Source: Neurospora intermedia
Lineage: Eukaryota; Ascomycota; Sordariomycetes; Sordariales; Sordariaceae
Assembly: GCA_037102815.1 (NCBI GenBank)
Contig: BTPP01000003.1
Coordinates: forward strand, 3,038,001 to 3,102,000
Reading direction: 5' to 3'
Length of the DNA: 64,000 nt
Part shown: positions 59,817 to 64,000 of the stretch, piece after piece
Layout: the number at the start of each line of letters is the position of its first letter
Position numbering within the stretch: the stretch's first letter is position 1
Program-made: the position numbers and the translations under genes
The notes under the pieces: generated by a model
What the model was told of the DNA's origin: nothing
Databases searched by the model: none
What the model saw: only the letters and a program-made list of their open reading frames with translations

Positions 59817-61700
59817 GAAAGGTCGCAAAGAGATGCAACTGCCTACAGGCTGCTATCGGTATAGGTATGCGTTGGGTCGGTGCCAGATAGGTAGGTATGC
59901 CAGGTTTGCCAGAGCGGCAAGGGCAGTCGCGTATCCGCCGGGTCGTTTCGAGAATTCCGGGGTGACAAGTGGGAGAGGTGCAATATGCCGTCCACTGACT
60001 GACTGTACGCGGGGGAGTTGACGAGCACCGAGCAACCTAATGGCTTGCTTGCCAGCTGAACTGTTATGCAGACTGGACAAGATTATAGTATGATGCGGAA
60101 GCGAGTAAAGAAGCACGTCAGTGCAGAAAAGCAAGGTCCTGTGGCTGGAGAGCGGAAGGACGGGAAGGAAGGTTAGAAAAAGAATTCAAGATATGTAGAA
60201 AAAAAAGCAGCACCTGATGTAACCATGTAGATGTCCGCGAAGAAAAGAAAACGTGACAAATATCCTCGGATAAGTTGGAGAAAAAAGGAATGATAAAAAC
60301 TGAAAATAACGACAGGCCGAGCTATCGTAGAAGGTCCGTCCTCGGCTGGAGGCGATTCGAGGAGTGCAGGCCGGTGGTTAGAAGCAAAATTCTATGGAGC
60401 AATCTTGTCGACAGCAACATACAAGAAGCACCGACCGCGCCATGCTGCATCCGGCTGGAACTCTTTGGCCCCGCCTGCAAAGACTTCGTTGGGAGGGATA
60501 TCTGATGACTAGTATGTACATAAGCTTCGACGGTTCGGGGTTTCCATGTTGTCCCGTCGTGCGTCGTAGCGTCTATCGTACCTAGCGCCGGAGGAAGACT
60601 GAACAAGAACTGATACGGTCTCAATTGATCAGTTGAAAGCCAATGATACTACCTAGCAGTTGCTGGATGGCCTGGACCTGGTGTTTTTAGCTGGCCATGG
60701 TGGGGTTGAGGCCGTGGGAAGGGAAAGGCGTCATCTGCATGATGTAATCCTTGTTCCACCAAGCAGCCTTCCCAGTGTGAATTGGTTTCTCTTTTTTGAA
60801 ATTGAACGCTGCACCCCAGTAACTATCATTCAGCTCCACGTGTGACAGACTGACAACGAGCGGGCGGCAATAACGGTCAAAAGTTTACATAACCCTATGA
60901 CTGTTCTTATCACCTTCTTCAGATGGGCCCTATTAGCTGTAGTTTGACAAGTCGAGGACTAGTCAATACCTCTTCTCTTTACTCGGGTTGATTCTCAGTA
61001 TCTGCCATCAACGGAACAATATACTGAAAAAAAAGGGTGTTATCAGCCGCCACAAACACAGTGTTGCCATACCAGAGAACTTGGCCACTGGTTGGTGAAA
61101 ATTTTGAAGGGCCTTGTGAAACCCCTTGCTGGCTGTCACTCCAGCCTCGACGTTCGCCGTCGTCCACCGCGGCAATTCCGTGTGGGTTCCTGAATCAATG
61201 GTCTGGCCGTCAAAGTAACCTTTCCCTCATCCTTCCCGCAACTTACAAACTGTGCTACCGTCTGGTTGTGGGCTCATGGTCCCTTGTCGATGCAAGCACT
61301 TCTCAAACCTTCATCAACTGTCCAGCCATTGAGAAAGAGTAGATGGTAACTCCTTGCCCCACATAGACTCAAAATATTTGGTTGAAGTCACCTTTGGCCG
61401 TCATTGTAGTACAAGGACTGGTCAGCTCTGTGTGTACGGCGCAACCCTTTTGAGTCGGTCCTTTGCGCTCCCTCCAACATCTAGCTGCTGATCAATGACC
61501 ATTGCACATGGCTTCTGGTCGACGCCATTGAGTCCGTCACTCCCTCTCCGGTACTGTTCGGAAGGCGCCACGCCGTCAATGGTCAGGAAAGAGCGAGGGG
61601 CCTGTCAACCTGTCGGCAACCGCTGCCGATAGCAGTTTTCCATTGCAGGTCTGCAGCAACAAGCTCCGGTCTCAAATCATCGATGCCAGGTCGATTTTGT
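59817..61700. promoter_or_regulatory. Promoter region of the transporter; no further gene seen
   Basis: 1.9 kb between the transporter start and the 3' end of PSF1, both on the minus strand. It should contain the transporter promoter and leader. Short open frames on both strands (for example minus 61167-60979, with QVLWYGNTVFVAADNTLFFQ) look somewhat protein-like, but I could not attach them to exons or a family. Confidence 0.4.
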
Positions 61701-62475
61701 TCAACCCAGCTTTTGCAAATATCCCTGCACAATCAGACGCTCCACATCTCCTTGCCGGACATAGAATTGACTGTTCTTTGTCAGGTTGATCGCCCTTTAG
61801 ACATGCGTTAGTTAGCTTGGAACCAGAGCCATGATCTACTCCTCCATCTGTAGCGTAGCTTACCCATATTCGGTTTGGATCTCGCCCGCATCCTTCAACA
61901 CTCGGACGTCGATAAAAAGGTCTCGTGGGGGTTCGAGACTGCCTGTGAGATCGATATCCGTCCATTGGCCTTTGTAGAGGGCCAACAAATCTCCAAACTG
62001 TCGAAAATAATCCTCTTCCTGGGGACTCAGACTGCTGGTGGTCCCGCCCCCTTCATTGCCCTCCGTCACGCCCTTGGGCCCTCCTGTCGTCTGGCCGGCA
62101 AGGTCGAGGATATCGGCTCCATTCCACACCAGCTCCTCGAGCTTGTCTGTTCGGATTCGGTGATAGGCGAGCAGACAGCGCTTGTTCCTCCGCATTGAAA
62201 GGTGGTTGACCAGCAGCGTGCACGCGGTGGCCTGTTCGGCGGAAGGATCAAATGACCCCTGGAAAGGTTCAAGTAAACTGGCGACGTCTTTGTCAAGATC
62301 CCGGATTTCTCGGGCCACTGCACGGACAAGCTCGGTCTGATAAGGTGGAAGATGGCTCAAGTTCTGTGTCCTCTTGGCATGCTGGACCTGGTGATGGTGT
62401 GAGTGTTCGTATCCAGGGAGGATGCAGTGAGCTTGCACAAACCAGTTTGTTACCCAAGTCACCGTACATGGGCAT
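61701..62475 (-). CDS. psf1: GINS complex subunit PSF1
   Basis: Three exons (62475-62443, 62387-61864, 61794-61701) join in phase to 216 aa, the family length. Psf1 is one of four GINS subunits; GINS with Cdc45 and Mcm2-7 makes the replicative CMG helicase. The N-terminus MYGDLGNKLVQHAKRTQ, the central block REIRDLDKDVASLLEPF and RRNKRCLLAYHRIRTDKLEE, and the C-terminal B domain (DLFIDVRVLKDAGEIQTEYG, then NSQFYVRQGDVERLIVQGYL) are all diagnostic. Two in-frame ATGs lie six bases apart (62475 and 62469); most relatives start at the second, which would give 214 aa. The introns are 55 and 69 nt. Confidence 0.94.
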
Positions 62476-64000
62476 GTTTTCGACTTGGCTTAAGTATCTC
62501 TTTGGACAGTTCGAAGCTGAAAAGTGTGACAGTTGAATTGACTATGTGTCTATTTTCGGACGCGTCTCAAGTCGCGTCGTTTTCTCGAACAGCCAGGCGG
62601 GTGAAGTTCGAGGTTCCGTCTGGATGTGAAACCGTTCTTTGCCCTGGCCACTGGCATATCAAGCGTTGTTAGGCAGATAGGCGCTACAAGATGGTCTAAG
62701 CACTGCACTTAAACGCGGGGTGGGCATCAAAAGTCCTCGGACAGCCCTAACCCGAAGCAGAATACATGTACTGGGTATCCGAACATTTTCGTCCCATTCC
62801 CTCTCAACCAGCTGCATACGGCATGTCCCAAGGCATGCGTGCAGTCAGGGCATGTATTCTTTTTCACCACCGTCGGCGACAAGAATAGGGATATCCATAA
62901 AGCAAGACATACAGAGGTAGTTGAAGGGTGGTGTTTCATATGGGCAAAGGCCGCTATGAAGACGACGTCTCATGTCCTGAAGCTGATACCAGTTCAGAGA
63001 TACATGTAAAGAGTCGAAGTCCCTTCGCACATGGTGCACACATTCTACATGACTCTACGTCTAAAAGTAACTGGCATCAAGCCCTTGAACAGCTGAAGAA
63101 ATATTCAAATTACCATTGCTAAGCAGACTCGATATAATCTATCAACTATTGAAACCAGCAACCTACTCGGACCACCTTGTATCTCTCACCCGCCCATAAC
63201 GCACCGGACATTTTAACGCACCGGACAATCGGTGAAGGTGAGGAGAAAAGACTAGGCTCCATTGGGTTGCCAAATTCCAACTTCAGATGGGCTGCTCCAT
63301 TGGAGAAGCACTCGGCACGCGCAAGATACAACAACTACAATTTTTGAGTTAGCTCGAGAGCCGCGAAAAGAAGCAATATTCCAAATCGAATGAGATGCCA
63401 AAAGGGTCAGAGTCGCATAAATGCTGGTTTCGTCGTCATCTGCAGAGGTCTTAAGTCTGCTTGGTAACACGGACCAATTCGATCATCACGGGATGGGCGT
63501 GGGAGTACCGGTAACGGAGGAGTAGGGAAGGGGAATATCAGACAAGGTGCTAGAACTTACACTAATGACAGACACCGACTCGGCGTACTTCTGGCGTTGC
63601 CAGCTATTAGCAATCTGGAGCCATTCTCTCTGATATCTCCCACAATGGCGCTGTTCAACGCGGCGGTTGCACACGAAGAACCAAAACGGGGAGAATTTCG
63701 CACAACAAAAAATTTCCTGGCCATTAAATACAGACAGTGCACAGACCAGGCACAGAAACCCACCGAACTGACCGAAGACTCCATCATGAAGACGGGACCT
63801 ACATGGAAGCTCCGATAAGATAAGGAGCTAAGTACTGTTGTATGTAGGTAAGCTCTTCCCCAGCTTCACGGCGTCAGTGCCACTGGAAGTTGCGAGAGCT
63901 TTCGACCTCCATCCATGTCAACGGTCAGTGGCACTACGTCAGGCCATATAAACCAGAGACATATACCCTTCGTGTCATACTACCCTACAATGATTCAAGT
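62476..64000. other. Right-end flank without a recognisable gene
   Basis: This holds the promoter of PSF1 and 1.4 kb more. Short frames near 63557-63818 on both strands overlap each other and are not recognisable. A CATATAAA sequence near 63942-63950 could be a TATA element for a gene beyond the window. Confidence 0.4.

Noticed and set aside
63557-63818. Short opposed open frames at the right end
   Set aside because: They overlap on opposite strands, are under 80 codons, and match nothing known.
1-64000. Transposons, LTR elements or virus-like elements
   Set aside because: I saw no reverse transcriptase, integrase, transposase or capsid-like frame, no long terminal repeats and no AT-rich RIP signature; short diverged copies could escape reading by eye.
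1-64000. tRNA and dispersed 5S rRNA genes
   Set aside because: I looked for B-box-like GGTTCGA motifs and for the conserved 5S core on both strands and found none with a plausible partner; a covariance-model scan would settle it.
1-64000. A secondary-metabolite cluster around the O-methyltransferase
   Set aside because: No polyketide synthase, peptide synthetase, terpene synthase, P450 or cluster regulator is recognisable within the window.

Overview
The window is nuclear DNA of a filamentous ascomycete, most likely a Sordariomycete of the Neurospora/Sordaria kind. The genes are cut by short GT-AG introns of about 50-140 nt with fungal branch-point motifs. Spacers are long and full of homopolymers and microsatellites, and every recognisable protein has a filamentous-fungal form. 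I see no prokaryotic features, no CRISPR array, and no tRNA or rRNA gene I can support.

Layout. Positions 1-5.4 kb hold no gene I can name. A five-exon O-methyltransferase (5440-7355, +) converges on a four-exon gene for a fungal nuclear-regulator-like protein (9694-12788, -) that carries two diverged copies of one module. From about 13.6 to 29.9 kb the window is gene-poor, with only weak candidates: a chain of splice-like signals at 16.2-17.3 kb and a small spliced ORF at 28.5-28.9 kb, both on the minus strand. A housekeeping block follows: a coiled-coil membrane protein with a Q22 tract (29943-31377, -), the rRNA-processing factor CGR1 (32227-32727, -) and, divergent from it, argininosuccinate synthase (33201-34954, +). 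The intergene between the last two carries a TGACTCA (GCN4/CPC1) site. Another 8.5 kb spacer leads to a long Ser/Pro-rich protein (43519-46371, +).

The right end is dense: PEX4 (47796-48422, +), MNN9 (49658-50845, -), RPN13/ADRM1 (52024-53658, +), CUS2/TatSF1 (54252-55870, +), a SulP-STAS-cyclic-nucleotide-domain vacuolar transporter of the Vsb1/YGR125w type (56257-59816, -) and the GINS subunit PSF1 (61701-62475, -).

The named genes serve unrelated core processes (arginine synthesis, ribosome assembly, peroxisome import, mannan synthesis, proteasome, splicing, basic amino-acid storage, replication), so this is ordinary gene order and not a cluster. The least expected items are the paired 14-nt microexons in the synthase P-loop, the duplicated module and its alternative C-terminus at 9.7-12.8 kb, four stop-free introns whose length is a multiple of three, and a dispersed family of small TACCTAGGTA/AGAGGTACCT palindromes. 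I found no convincing new biological system.
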